Shown one piece after another: positions 8,576 to 16,730 of a stretch of 20,586 bases of DNA. Source of the stretch: Rhodoferax sp. (GTDB taxonomy: Bacteria > Pseudomonadota > Gammaproteobacteria > Burkholderiales > Burkholderiaceae_C); the NCBI GenBank assembly GCA_020048255.1, contig JAIFMR010000174.1:1-20586 (forward strand), in the 5' to 3' direction. Both the position numbers and the translations under genes were made by a program. The notes beneath the pieces are model-generated. The model was given only the letters and a program-made list of their open reading frames with translations, searched no databases and was not told the origin of the DNA. Positions within the stretch are counted from its first letter, which is position 1. The number at the start of each line of letters is the position of its first letter.

Positions 8576-9124
8576 ATGACCTTTTTCAAATTCATTGTTC
8601 TCATTTTTTGGGTCGTGCTGTTGTCAGCTTGCGCCACTTCGATTCAGTCTTCTTCCGGGCCAGTCAGTCTCAATCCGGCTGCCAAATGGGTGCTGTTGCC
8701 CATCACTAATCACACCGATACACCACAGGCAGGGTTAGCTGCGGAGGCCATTCTTGAGCACCAACTTCGCTGGCGCGGTGTTTCAAACCTGGAACAATAC
8801 CCGAGTGCGCTCACACGTGACAGTCTGTTTGAACCCACCGAGCGCAAAGTCGCGCAAGAAGCTGAAAAATGGGCACGTGAGCAAGGAGCCAAATTCGCTC
8901 TTGTCGGTAGCGTTCAGGAGTGGCGCTACAAAGTCGGCATCGACGGTGAGCCCGCAGTTGGCATTGCACTAAAGGTCTTGGACTTGTCCACCGGACAGGT
9001 CGTTTGGAGTGCATCTGGAGCCAAGAGTGGCTGGAGTCGGCAGGCGTTGTCAGCTGTAGCTCAAACCGTATTGGCCGACTTGTTGGTCACGATGCCCTTG
9101 GCCACCTCTGAAACTCAAAAGTAA
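8576..9124 (+). CDS. pelC: PelC: outer-membrane lipoprotein of the Pel export pore
   Basis: 182 residues, against about 172 in Pseudomonas. The start is ATG 8576: AGGA at 8564-8567 lies 8 bases upstream, and the first residues form a lipoprotein signal with lipobox LSAC (Cys19). The open frame extends upstream to 8495 but only across the end of the previous gene. The mature part has the mixed alpha/beta pattern of PelC: KWVLLPITNHTDTPQAG at 41-57, then a helix, ALVGSVQEWRYKVG near 108-121, and VLDLSTGQVVWSASGAKSG near 131-149. PelC forms a dodecameric, electronegative funnel on the periplasmic side of the outer membrane that feeds the cationic polymer to the PelB barrel. It sits between pelB and pelD, as in the standard gene order. 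Confidence 0.88.
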   Translation: MTFFKFIVLIFWVVLLSACATSIQSSSGPVSLNPAAKWVLLPITNHTDTPQAGLAAEAILEHQLRWRGVSNLEQYPSALTRDSLFEPTERKVAQEAEKWAREQGAKFALVGSVQEWRYKVGIDGEPAVGIALKVLDLSTGQVVWSASGAKSGWSRQALSAVAQTVLADLLVTMPLATSETQK

Positions 9125-9132
9125 TTTTTCGC

Positions 9133-10488
9133 ATGGGGCGGTTTGTTTTTTGGACGCAACTTAAAAAGCGCTGGTGGGGCGAGTCGCTTGCACCCGAAGT
9201 CATCATTGCGCGCGCTCAATGGGTGGAGGTCATCGCTATATCCATTGGCTCTGTGGCGCTGGCTTGGTGGATTACCCCGGCTGATCCCACACTGAGCGCC
9301 CAAGGGTTCCCTTGGCTTTGGTTTGCGCCGGTGCTCGTGGCCTTGCGCTATGGCGTGTTGCCCAGTCTGATTGCCAGCAGTGTCTTGCTTGCCAATGTTT
9401 GGCTGGCCTGGCAAATGGGACTCTTGCCTGATGGGCTTCACGAGGCCTCACTGTTTGGTGGCGGCATCACGGTGTTGTTGTGTGGTGAGTTCAGCGATGT
9501 TTGGCGCGCCAGAAATCAGCGCATGGAAGAAGCCTACATCTACATGGCAGATCGGCTTTCAAGGCTGACCAAGAGGCACTTGTTGTTGAATTTGTCGCAT
9601 GACAAACTCGAGCAGGAAATGCTGGCGCGCCCCGGGTCCTTGCGGGATGCATTGGCCAGATTGCGGACTCTTTCAATTCATGCTGAACCGGGTGACCCCA
9701 TGCCAGGTGCCAACGGGTTGCTTCAGCTACTTTCGCAGTATGTAAACATTGAATGCGCACAAATTTACCTGTTGGAGCGTGTCGGCTCTGCCCAAGTACT
9801 GGGGCGTTCAGTGGCGAAGCTAGGTGAGCCAGCGCCCCTGTTGCCCGATGACGAATTGCTGCAATTGGTATTGGAGCGGGGTGGTTTGGCGCATATTGCC
9901 AGCCCAGACATCAGCTTGGAGCGTCGTACCTCGCAATTGGTTGTTGCACCCCTGGTTGCCGGAGATGATGACAAGGTGGCGGTCATGGCGGTTAGTCAAA
10001 TTCCCTTTTTTGCATTGACCAATGAAAATCTGCAATTGATGCTGGTTATGCTGGGTTACTTTGCCGATAACCTGCGCGCATCATCAGGCGTACAAGCGAT
10101 TCAAATGCAGGTGCCCAACGTGCCATTTTTGTTTGCCCAAGAACTGGCCCGCCTGGTGAGGCTGCACCAAAAATTGACTTTGCCAAGCCATATGGTGATG
10201 ATGCGCTTCAAGGGTGCTCGTCGCAACGAGATTCCGGCAGAGTTTTTGCGCATCAAACGAGGCCTGGATATTTACTGGCAAGCTTTTCTAAATGATGTAC
10301 CTGCGCTGGTGGTACTTATGCCGTTTGCCACCAGTGCTGTCAAAAATGGTTTTTTGCATCGTCTGGAAGACTGGCTTCGGACCCGATTTCAGGGTGACTT
10401 CGAGTCGCTGGAGATTGATGTCCATGTCATTGACTTTGATGTGACAGATCCGCTACTTGAGCTGACTAAGTTGGTGACAAAATCGTGA
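9133..10488 (+). CDS. pelD: PelD: inner-membrane c-di-GMP receptor of Pel synthesis
   Basis: 451 residues, close to the 455 of Pseudomonas PelD. Four hydrophobic segments (about 31-48, 60-76, 78-96, 107-120) are followed by a probable coiled coil (about 126-165). Then comes a GAF domain (about 190-315) and a degenerate GGDEF domain (about 325-451) without a GGDEF active-site signature. The inhibitory-site motif RxxD is intact as RGLD at 376-379. Arg410 lies where the third ligand-binding arginine is expected (Arg402 in Pseudomonas, by equal spacing). So this PelD should still bind c-di-GMP and switch on PelF post-translationally; that is inference from conserved residues. The start ATG has no clear ribosome site, although it follows the pelC stop by only 8 bases. 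The stop overlaps the next start (GTGA). Confidence 0.92.
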   Translation: MGRFVFWTQLKKRWWGESLAPEVIIARAQWVEVIAISIGSVALAWWITPADPTLSAQGFPWLWFAPVLVALRYGVLPSLIASSVLLANVWLAWQMGLLPDGLHEASLFGGGITVLLCGEFSDVWRARNQRMEEAYIYMADRLSRLTKRHLLLNLSHDKLEQEMLARPGSLRDALARLRTLSIHAEPGDPMPGANGLLQLLSQYVNIECAQIYLLERVGSAQVLGRSVAKLGEPAPLLPDDELLQLVLERGGLAHIASPDISLERRTSQLVVAPLVAGDDDKVAVMAVSQIPFFALTNENLQLMLVMLGYFADNLRASSGVQAIQMQVPNVPFLFAQELARLVRLHQKLTLPSHMVMMRFKGARRNEIPAEFLRIKRGLDIYWQAFLNDVPALVVLMPFATSAVKNGFLHRLEDWLRTRFQGDFESLEIDVHVIDFDVTDPLLELTKLVTKS

Positions 10489-11525
10489 GCCCGGTTTACT
10501 GGACTGGGGTCTCCGTCGCCGCTGAACTCGGGTTGTTTCTTAGCCCCTGGATACTTTCAAAGGCACCTCTGGCTTTCTGGGGGGTTTTGTTGATTCATTT
10601 GGCGCTGAGTATGCTGGCCGCAGCGGCCATTTACTTTCTGTTGCCCAGCCGGTTTCAACGGCCCCGGCTATCCGTGACCATGCTGTTGTTTGCCTTTGCT
10701 TTGGTGGCACCTGTGATAGGTGCGCTCGGTTTGATGGTCATCGCGTTGGTCAATTTGCGCAAACCAGCTGGCGACCTCGGTTTTGCCAACCCGGTTTCGC
10801 TGGATCTTCCACTGTACGATGTTCAGTCGGAAGATCAGCGCCATAGCAGTCAAGGCGCCATCCGGTCTCGCCTTGGCAAAGGGGTTCCAGATAGCATTCG
10901 CATGCAATCACTTCTCACCTTGCAAGCTGTTCCAAACAGAGTTTCAAATCCTATTCTGGAAGACTTGTTAGGCGATGAAACTGAAGATGTCCGGCTCATC
11001 GCATTCGGTATGCTCGACGCAGCCGAAACGAAAATCACACAGGAGATTCGACAAGAAACAGATCGGCTTGCGCTGCAGCGTACGGATTCACAACGCTATC
11101 AAAGCTTGCAACGATTGGCCGGATTGAACTGGGAATTGGTCTACGCCTGCTTGATTCAAGGCGGATTGCGCGCACATATTTTGCAACAGGCCAGCAATCA
11201 CATCGATGCCGCGTTGGCGCTGGCTGTTCCGCCGGACTCCGGGCTGGTGTTTCTTCAGGCCCGCATACGCCTGGCGCTTGGTGATGCCGAAGGTGCAAAG
11301 GCCGCCATTTCCCACGCTTTGGAGTTGGGACAACCCAGAGTGTCGGCCTTACCTTACCTTGCTGAAATCGCTTACAAAAAACGCAACTTTCAAGAGGTTG
11401 CGCAATTGATGTTGCAACTTTCGCAGTTGAATTTGGCGTCTCGCACCCGTGCTATCGAAGATTTTTGGTGCAGACGCGACAATGAAATTGATTACCGTGA
11501 CCGCAAATACCTTCCCCACATCTAA
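10485..11525 (+). CDS. pelE: PelE: inner-membrane TPR protein of the Pel synthase complex
   Basis: 346 residues, near the 329 of Pseudomonas PelE. The start is a GTG at 10485 within a GTGA overlap with the pelD stop, which suggests translational coupling. Two strong membrane helices are visible (about 30-53 and 63-90), followed by a soluble helical domain. Its later part has TPR-like repeats (LVFLQARIRLALGDAEGAKA near 250-269, and LPYLAEIAYKKRNFQEVAQL near 287-306). In the family, PelE joins PelD, PelF and PelG in the cytoplasmic-membrane synthase; its TPR part is thought to bridge partners. The identification rests on gene order, topology and length more than on short signature motifs. The 3' end overlaps pelF by 44 bases. 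Confidence 0.82.
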   Translation: MSPVYWTGVSVAAELGLFLSPWILSKAPLAFWGVLLIHLALSMLAAAAIYFLLPSRFQRPRLSVTMLLFAFALVAPVIGALGLMVIALVNLRKPAGDLGFANPVSLDLPLYDVQSEDQRHSSQGAIRSRLGKGVPDSIRMQSLLTLQAVPNRVSNPILEDLLGDETEDVRLIAFGMLDAAETKITQEIRQETDRLALQRTDSQRYQSLQRLAGLNWELVYACLIQGGLRAHILQQASNHIDAALALAVPPDSGLVFLQARIRLALGDAEGAKAAISHALELGQPRVSALPYLAEIAYKKRNFQEVAQLMLQLSQLNLASRTRAIEDFWCRRDNEIDYRDRKYLPHI

Positions 11526-13047
11526 AGTACCCTACCCCACATCCGACCAGGTAGACGTGCTCCTGTTGCTCGAGGGCACCTTCCCTTTTGTGGCGGGCGG
11601 TGTCTCCAGTTGGGTGAACCAAATCATTCTGGGTTTTCCTGAGTTGCGATTTGGCGCCGTGTTTTTGGGTAGTCGTCCACAGGACTATGGTGAGATGCGC
11701 TACCCGCTCCCGAGCAACCTGGTTCACCTTCAGGTCAGTTATCTTTATGGCGACCAAGACACGCCTCCGGCGCTACCCGTGAAAGCCGATCCCGAAGCAA
11801 TGACCAAGGTCGAAGAGCTGCACGATCTGTTTGAGCACAACATACGCGCGCCACACTGTTTGCAGATGTTCAGCAACATGATGGACCACACCGATGAAGA
11901 CGGCATGTTGGGTCACAAAGTTTTTTTGTACAGCCACGCATCCTGGGAATACATCAAAAAGAACTACCGTCGACGCAGTACTGATCCATCATTCGTAGAC
12001 TACTTCTGGACGGTCCGGATCATTCATTCACCTTTTTGGCACCTGCGCAAGGTGGCCTTGTCTTGTCCAAAAGCCAAGGTGTACCACGCAGTGTCTACGG
12101 GTTACGCTGGCATATTAGGGGTGCTCTTGAAGCACCGCAATCAACGACCCTTCATGCTCAGTGAACACGGCATTTACGTCAAAGAACGCAAGATCGACCT
12201 GTACCAGGCGCAGTGGGTCAAAGACAACCGCAGTGTGTTTGAACGGGATCCCGCGCAGGTCAGCTACTTGCGTCAACTCTGGATCCGTTTTTTCGAACAC
12301 ATGGGCTACATCACTTACCAGGCAGCCGACAACATCACCGCTCTCTACGAGGCGAACCGGCAACGACAGTTGCAAGATGGCGCACCTCCAGATCGAACCG
12401 TCAACATTCCGAATGGCATTGATGTGGCGCAGTATGCCCCCTTGCGACAGCAGCGAAGTCTGATGGTTCCACCGGTACTTTGCCTGATCGGTCGAGTGGT
12501 GCCCATCAAAGACATCAAGACGTTCATACGTTCGATGGTTGTGGTGGTCAAACATTTGCCAGGCGCCCAGGCATGGATTGCTGGACCCGCAGAAGAAGCG
12601 CCTGAATACGCTCAGGAGTGTCGTGACCTGGCGGTTCAGCTGGGATTAAAAGACAGTGTTCAATTTTTGGGCTTTCAGAAGCTCACCGATTTGCTGCCAA
12701 AAGTGGGCCTGGTCGTGCTGAGTTCGATCAGTGAGGCATTGCCATTGGTCGTCTTGGAGGGCTTTGCCGCCGGTGTCCCCGCTGTGTCCACCGATGTTGG
12801 CTCGTGCCGGCAGCTGATTTTTGGACTGCCGGGAGAGGACGCTGAGCTGGGCGCGGCGGGCCGTATTGTGCGCATTGCAGACCCCGATGCATTGGCGCTG
12901 GCCGCGCTGGCTTTGTTGTCCGATGAGTCTCAATGGCGGCAAGCCAGTACGGCAGCTGTCAAGCGAGTTGAAAAGTATTACGCCCAAGAGATCATGTTTG
13001 CCCGCTACCGGGAACTCTATGAACGGAATTTGCAATGGCTGGCATAG
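11482..13047 (+). CDS. pelF: PelF: cytosolic GT4-family Pel glycosyltransferase
   Basis: 521 residues, against 507 in Pseudomonas. The start chosen is ATG 11482; an upstream TTG at 11449 in the same frame is less likely. The N-terminal domain has the PelF mark LLLLEGTFPFVAGGVSSWV (27-45). The C-terminal Rossmann domain has the donor-site motif IGRVVPIKD (336-344) and the retaining-GT4 EX7E pair Glu418/Glu426 in SEALPLVVLEGFAAGVP. In the family, PelF uses UDP-linked hexosamine to build the alpha-linked GalNAc/GlcNAc polymer and is held at the membrane by PelD, PelE and PelG. It overlaps pelE by 44 bases and pelG by 13 bases, so the three are translated from one message. Confidence 0.95.
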   Translation: MKLITVTANTFPTSKVPYPTSDQVDVLLLLEGTFPFVAGGVSSWVNQIILGFPELRFGAVFLGSRPQDYGEMRYPLPSNLVHLQVSYLYGDQDTPPALPVKADPEAMTKVEELHDLFEHNIRAPHCLQMFSNMMDHTDEDGMLGHKVFLYSHASWEYIKKNYRRRSTDPSFVDYFWTVRIIHSPFWHLRKVALSCPKAKVYHAVSTGYAGILGVLLKHRNQRPFMLSEHGIYVKERKIDLYQAQWVKDNRSVFERDPAQVSYLRQLWIRFFEHMGYITYQAADNITALYEANRQRQLQDGAPPDRTVNIPNGIDVAQYAPLRQQRSLMVPPVLCLIGRVVPIKDIKTFIRSMVVVVKHLPGAQAWIAGPAEEAPEYAQECRDLAVQLGLKDSVQFLGFQKLTDLLPKVGLVVLSSISEALPLVVLEGFAAGVPAVSTDVGSCRQLIFGLPGEDAELGAAGRIVRIADPDALALAALALLSDESQWRQASTAAVKRVEKYYAQEIMFARYRELYERNLQWLA

Positions 13048-14408
13048 GGTTTGAGCTGCGCAAGCTGCTCAAAAAACAGACTTACGCCGGCCTATTGCAG
13101 GCTTACGCCTATGCCGGACTGATCAGTTCAGGACCCTGGGTGCTGTCCATCATTGGCATCATGCTCATCGGTGTGTTGAGTTTGGGTCTGGTGTTTCCCA
13201 AAGAAGCCATCTCCCAGTTTCAAGTCACCGTCACTTATCTGTTTTTGATCTCATTGATTGGTACCGGCCTAGTTCAACTTTCGTTTACCCGGTTTGTGGC
13301 GGATCGACTATTTGAAAAAAACGAAGCGGCGGTGTTGCCCAATTTCAACGGACTGATTTTGTTGGCATTAGGCACAAGTCTGGCGCTGGCATTGCCTGTA
13401 GCTGCTTTCCTGTTTCCAGAGCAGACCGTACTTTATCGTCTGTTGTTCATGTTGGGACTCGGCGTCATGTCCGCCATTTGGATCGCCACGGTGTTCTTGA
13501 CGGGTATGAAGCACTACCGTGCCATTGTGTTGATTTTTTTTATCGGCTACAGCGCCACTGTGGGGTTTGCTTTCTTCTTTCGGTTTTTTTTGGGTATGGA
13601 TGGACTGTTACTTGGATTTGTTCTGGGTCACTATCTTCTGCTGATGGGTATGGTTTGGTTGATTTACCGCACCTACAAGTCCGATCGCTTCATAGCTTTT
13701 GATATCTGGAAGCCCAATGCCATGTACCGCAGTCTGATGGCCGCCGGATTCCTTTTCAATCTGGGAGCCTGGATAGACAAGCTCATGTTCTGGTATCACC
13801 CTGCCACGGGTCAACACGTGATCGGCCCCTTAAATGCCTCGGTGATCTACGACTTTCCGATTTTTCTTTCTTACCTTTCCGTCATTCCTGGAATGGCTGT
13901 ATTTTTGGTGCGCATAGAAACAGATTTTGTTGAGTACTACATCAAGTTTTATGACGCAGTGCGTGAAGGCGCAACGTTGAACTACATCGAGCGCATGAGG
14001 AACCAAATGGTTTACTACGTGCAACGTGGACTGTTCGATATTGCCAAAATTCAGTCCATTGCGGTGCTGGCAACCTTTGCGCTCGGCGGAGTTTTGTTGG
14101 ATGCAGTGGGTATCTCCAAGCTTTATCTACCCTTGCTGTATGTCGACGTTGTTGGTGCAGCATTGCAGGTCATGCTTTTGGGAATTTTGAACGTGCTGTT
14201 TTACCTGGACAAGCGTCGTTCGGTGGTAGCGTTGACCGCGTTGCTGGTGATTTCTAACGCCGTCTTCACGGCGATTTCCCTGCATTTGGGTGTGGCCTGG
14301 TTTGGCTATGGGTTCACATTAGCCATGTTGGTCACGGTTTTGTCTGGCATCTGGGTGTTGAACCGCAAGCTCGAAAGCCTTGAATACCAAACCTTCATGT
14401 TTCAATGA
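13035..14408 (+). CDS. pelG: PelG: polytopic membrane protein for Pel transport across the inner membrane
   Basis: 457 residues, against 456 in Pseudomonas. The N-terminus MAGIGFELRKLLKK is typical of the family. It is followed by about twelve hydrophobic segments, for example around 35-52, 66-80, 100-120, 130-152, 158-180, 184-204, 230-248, 271-292 and several after 340. The fold belongs to the MOP flippase-like exporters, and PelG is taken to be the inner-membrane channel or flippase for the growing polymer. The start ATG lies inside the end of pelF (13-base overlap). It is the last gene of the operon. The next gene is convergent, and only 74 bases separate the two stops. Confidence 0.93.
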   Translation: MAGIGFELRKLLKKQTYAGLLQAYAYAGLISSGPWVLSIIGIMLIGVLSLGLVFPKEAISQFQVTVTYLFLISLIGTGLVQLSFTRFVADRLFEKNEAAVLPNFNGLILLALGTSLALALPVAAFLFPEQTVLYRLLFMLGLGVMSAIWIATVFLTGMKHYRAIVLIFFIGYSATVGFAFFFRFFLGMDGLLLGFVLGHYLLLMGMVWLIYRTYKSDRFIAFDIWKPNAMYRSLMAAGFLFNLGAWIDKLMFWYHPATGQHVIGPLNASVIYDFPIFLSYLSVIPGMAVFLVRIETDFVEYYIKFYDAVREGATLNYIERMRNQMVYYVQRGLFDIAKIQSIAVLATFALGGVLLDAVGISKLYLPLLYVDVVGAALQVMLLGILNVLFYLDKRRSVVALTALLVISNAVFTAISLHLGVAWFGYGFTLAMLVTVLSGIWVLNRKLESLEYQTFMFQ

Positions 14409-14413
14409 GCAAG

Positions 14414-14433
14414 CCTTGTTCATTTGAAGAAGG
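14414..14433. terminator. Imperfect palindrome just after pelG, possible end-of-operon hairpin
   Basis: CCTTGTTCA at 14414-14422 can pair with TGAAGAAGG at 14425-14433. Eight of nine positions match, with one G-G mismatch, around a 2-base centre (in practice a loop of about 4). It starts 6 bases after the pelG stop and lies in the 74-base gap between convergent genes. There is no run of T on either side, so it does not meet the usual rule for an intrinsic terminator. It could instead protect a 3' end. Confidence 0.25.
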
Positions 14434-14482
14434 TGGTTAGATAAACTTCAGGCAGCAGGGTGAGCTACCGAGTCAGTTCAAT

Positions 14483-15166
14483 CTACTGCGGTGGGCTGTG
14501 CGCCATGCGCCAGAGCGGCACCAGACGCGCGTGCTCTGCGTCAAAACGGGCGTTGACCCGGGCCGCCTCAGTATCTTTATCCGCCATGAAGCGGCCCTGC
14601 GCAGCCAGCGCTTCGGTGACCTCTTTCATCTGGTGTTGCAGTAGCGGAGGCGCCTTGCTGGGGTCTTTTTGATAGAAGGCCAGTTCGTCAGCCAGTTTGG
14701 TGCGTTGCGCCAGAAGGTCGGTGGCCCGGGCAATAGCGGTTTGCTTCACGAGGTTGATGTGCGCTAAGGCCTCAGATCGTTCCTTTTGGTGAGCGCTTTC
14801 AGTGGGGTAGCGAATGAACAGAGCACGGTCCTGCCGTTTTTCTTCTTCCAGGCGCGCACGTTCTGCCTGCTCAGCTTTGTTTTTGGCCTCGAGTTGACTC
14901 AATTCCTTGGCGGTGAGCGTCGGCCCTAAACGTGCCTTGACGGTGCCGCTGGGGTTAAGCATTTTTTGCTCGCGGTCACGGCATGCCGCAATCGGACGGT
15001 CCGATGTGAGTTTGCGACCATTAGCGTCCACACAGGTGTAAATCTCGGCAATGGGCGCTGGGGCTTGAGAGAGCGCGGCTCCACTGGCCACAGCAGCCAA
15101 CAAGGCCACTGCCAGAGCGTACGCCTTGCCCTTCTGGCCGGCTACCGATATGCAGGTGTGGGTCAT
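14483..15166 (-). CDS. DUF4124-type exported coiled-coil protein
   Basis: 227 residues from ATG 15166, which overlaps the pyrE stop by ATGA, so it is probably translated with pyrE. The N-terminus has an export signal (about 14-33, with AAVASGAALSQA near the cleavage site). A small DUF4124-like segment follows: IYTCVDANGRKLTSDRPIAACRDRE near 42-66, with paired Cys45 and Cys62. The rest is rich in Lys, Glu, Arg and Ala and forms probable coiled coils (about 83-150 and 160-210). DUF4124 proteins are common in Gram-negative bacteria and have no firmly known role. The pairing with pyrE looks positional only. Confidence 0.75.
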   Translation of the reverse strand: MTHTCISVAGQKGKAYALAVALLAAVASGAALSQAPAPIAEIYTCVDANGRKLTSDRPIAACRDREQKMLNPSGTVKARLGPTLTAKELSQLEAKNKAEQAERARLEEEKRQDRALFIRYPTESAHQKERSEALAHINLVKQTAIARATDLLAQRTKLADELAFYQKDPSKAPPLLQHQMKEVTEALAAQGRFMADKDTEAARVNARFDAEHARLVPLWRMAHSPPQ

Positions 15167-15873
15167 GGGCCATCCACGCCGTAGCGTGTTCTATAGGCCA
15201 CTACCCGTTGGTGCGCATCTGCCAAGCCCGGGATGCGGTGCTGTTGCAGGTATTGCAGCAGGTCGCTGAGCCGGGCGATGGCGCACACCTGAAGCCCCAA
15301 TTGTTGCTGCACGTACTGCACAGCGCTGTGGTTCACATCCTGGCCACCCTCGGTGGCCTTCTCCTGGCGGTCTAGCGCAATCACCACGGCATGCGCTGTG
15401 GCTCCGGCACTCTGGATCAAATGGATCGACTCGCGCACGGCCGTCCCCGCTGACATGACGTCGTCCACAATCAGCACGCGCCCTTTCAAGGGTGCGCCCA
15501 CCAAGGTGCCGCCTTCACCGTGGTCCTTGGTTTCTTTGCGGTTGTAGGCAAATGGCACGTTGCGGCCCAGCCGCGCCAGCTCGACCGCCAACGCTGCGCC
15601 CAGCGGAATGCCCTTGTAGGCCGGGCCAAAAATCATGTCAAATTCAATGCCGCTGGCCATCAGGCGTTGCGCATAAAATTGCGCCAACCGCCCCAGTTTG
15701 GCACCGTCATCAAACAAGCCGGCGTTGAAAAAATAGGGGCTCAAACGGCCCGCTTTGGTTTTGAACTCGCCAAAACGAAGCACGCCGCCATCTACCGCAA
15801 ACTGTACAAAATCCTGCGCCAGGGTGTCCTGTGCCGGGTTTTGACTGGTTTTGATATCGACACCCTCTGACAT
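15163..15873 (-). CDS. pyrE: Orotate phosphoribosyltransferase
   Basis: 236 residues starting at ATG 15873, which has AAGGA at 15885-15881 seven bases upstream. The longer open frame to 15936 adds a stretch that has no ribosome site and lies inside the divergent gene. The enzyme joins orotate and PRPP to give orotidine 5'-phosphate in UMP synthesis. The PRPP-binding loop VLIVDDVMSAGTAV is at 133-146. FGPAYKGIPLG (82-92) forms part of the substrate site, and RKETKDHGEGG (112-122) is the flexible catalytic loop. Length fits the usual 210-230, with a slightly longer N-terminus. It faces the damaged xth gene with only 10 bases between the start codons. Confidence 0.96.
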   Translation of the reverse strand: MSEGVDIKTSQNPAQDTLAQDFVQFAVDGGVLRFGEFKTKAGRLSPYFFNAGLFDDGAKLGRLAQFYAQRLMASGIEFDMIFGPAYKGIPLGAALAVELARLGRNVPFAYNRKETKDHGEGGTLVGAPLKGRVLIVDDVMSAGTAVRESIHLIQSAGATAHAVVIALDRQEKATEGGQDVNHSAVQYVQQQLGLQVCAIARLSDLLQYLQQHRIPGLADAHQRVVAYRTRYGVDGP

Positions 15874-15886
15874 GGAGAATTCCTTG
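15871..15886. promoter_or_regulatory. Interlocked translation starts of pyrE (minus) and xth (plus)
   Basis: GGAGAATTCC at 15874-15883 serves both strands. On the plus strand GGAG (15874-15877) is the ribosome site for TTG 15884. On the minus strand AAGGA (15885-15881) is the site for pyrE ATG 15873. The pyrE ribosome site overlaps the xth start codon, and the xth site abuts the pyrE start codon. Both messages must therefore begin inside the opposite gene, giving complementary 5' leaders. Confidence 0.6.
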
Positions 15887-16622
15887 TTTAAATTAACCAG
15901 CTTGAACCTCAATGGTATTCGCTCGGCGACCAGCAAAGGACTGGAGGCATGGATCCGTCAAACAGCGCCCGATTGTATTTGTGGCTGGACTTCATGGCAA
16001 TTTTCACTACGCTCAGAAAAAAGGCTATTCTGGTGTCGGGATCTACACCCGACATGAACCCTCTGAAGTGTGCATAGGATTTAACTCTGCCGAGTTCGAC
16101 CCAGAGGGCCGCTACCTTGAGCTGCGCTTTGACACCCCGAGTCGCAAGTTATCACTGATCAGCGCCTATTTTCCCAGCGGTTCCTCCGGCGAGGACCGGC
16201 AGCAGGCCAAGTTTCGGTTTTTGGCAGAGTTTTACCCACACCTTCAAGTACTGCGCCAGCAGCGGGAGTTCATTTTGTGCGGTGATGTCAACATCGCTCA
16301 TCAGGAAATTGACCTGAAAAACTGGAAGGGCAACCGCAAAAACTCCGGCTTTTTGCCCGAAGAGCGCGCCTGGATGACCCGGCTTCTGACCGAAGGGGGC
16401 CTGGTGGACGTTTACCGCCAATTGGAGCCAACGGCCACGGACGCTTGCTACACCTGGTGGAGTAATCGGGGCCAAGCCTACGCCAAAAACGTCGGCTGGC
16501 GGCTGGATTACCAGCTGGCCACGCCAGCGCTGGCTCAGACAGCCCGTTCGGTGGATATTTACAAGGGTGAGAAGTTCTCTGATCACGCACCCATCACCAT
16601 GGCGTACGACGGGTCCTTGTAG
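15884..16622 (+). pseudogene. xth: Exodeoxyribonuclease III, broken by an internal deletion with frameshift
   Basis: Two frames together make one exonuclease III. The first runs from TTG 15884 (GGAG at 15874-15877 upstream) and encodes LTSLNLNGIRSATSKGLEAW and then APDCIC, ending in this frame near 15982; it then reads 25 unrelated codons to a TGA at 16055-16057. The second frame resumes at about 15984 with AGLHGNFHYAQKKGYSGVG and runs to 16622. It contains CGDVNIAH, NVGWRLDYQL and the final SDHAPITM, so the Asp, Asn and His catalytic residues remain. Missing between the halves is the segment that in this family starts VQE(x)K and holds the metal-binding glutamate (Glu34 in Escherichia coli). 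From remembered homologues about 18 residues are lost, roughly 53 bases, not a multiple of three. A functional enzyme is not expected. An assembly error is possible. Confidence 0.85.
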
Positions 16623-16730
16623 CGGCCAGTTGGGCTCCAATCGGGGCGATTTTGGGGGCTGTTGTCAATTTCATGCAAAGTCACGAGCCTAAAATCCTAG
16701 GGTTTCTACTTATTAACTACTGGGATCATC

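Noticed and set aside
15884..16622. Programmed frameshifting as an explanation for the two xth frames
   Set aside because: No slippery sequence is visible, and a frameshift would not restore the missing segment with the catalytic glutamate.
16662..16695. A promoter TTGTCA...TAAAAT before fabG
   Set aside because: The spacer is 22 bases, too long for a normal housekeeping promoter.
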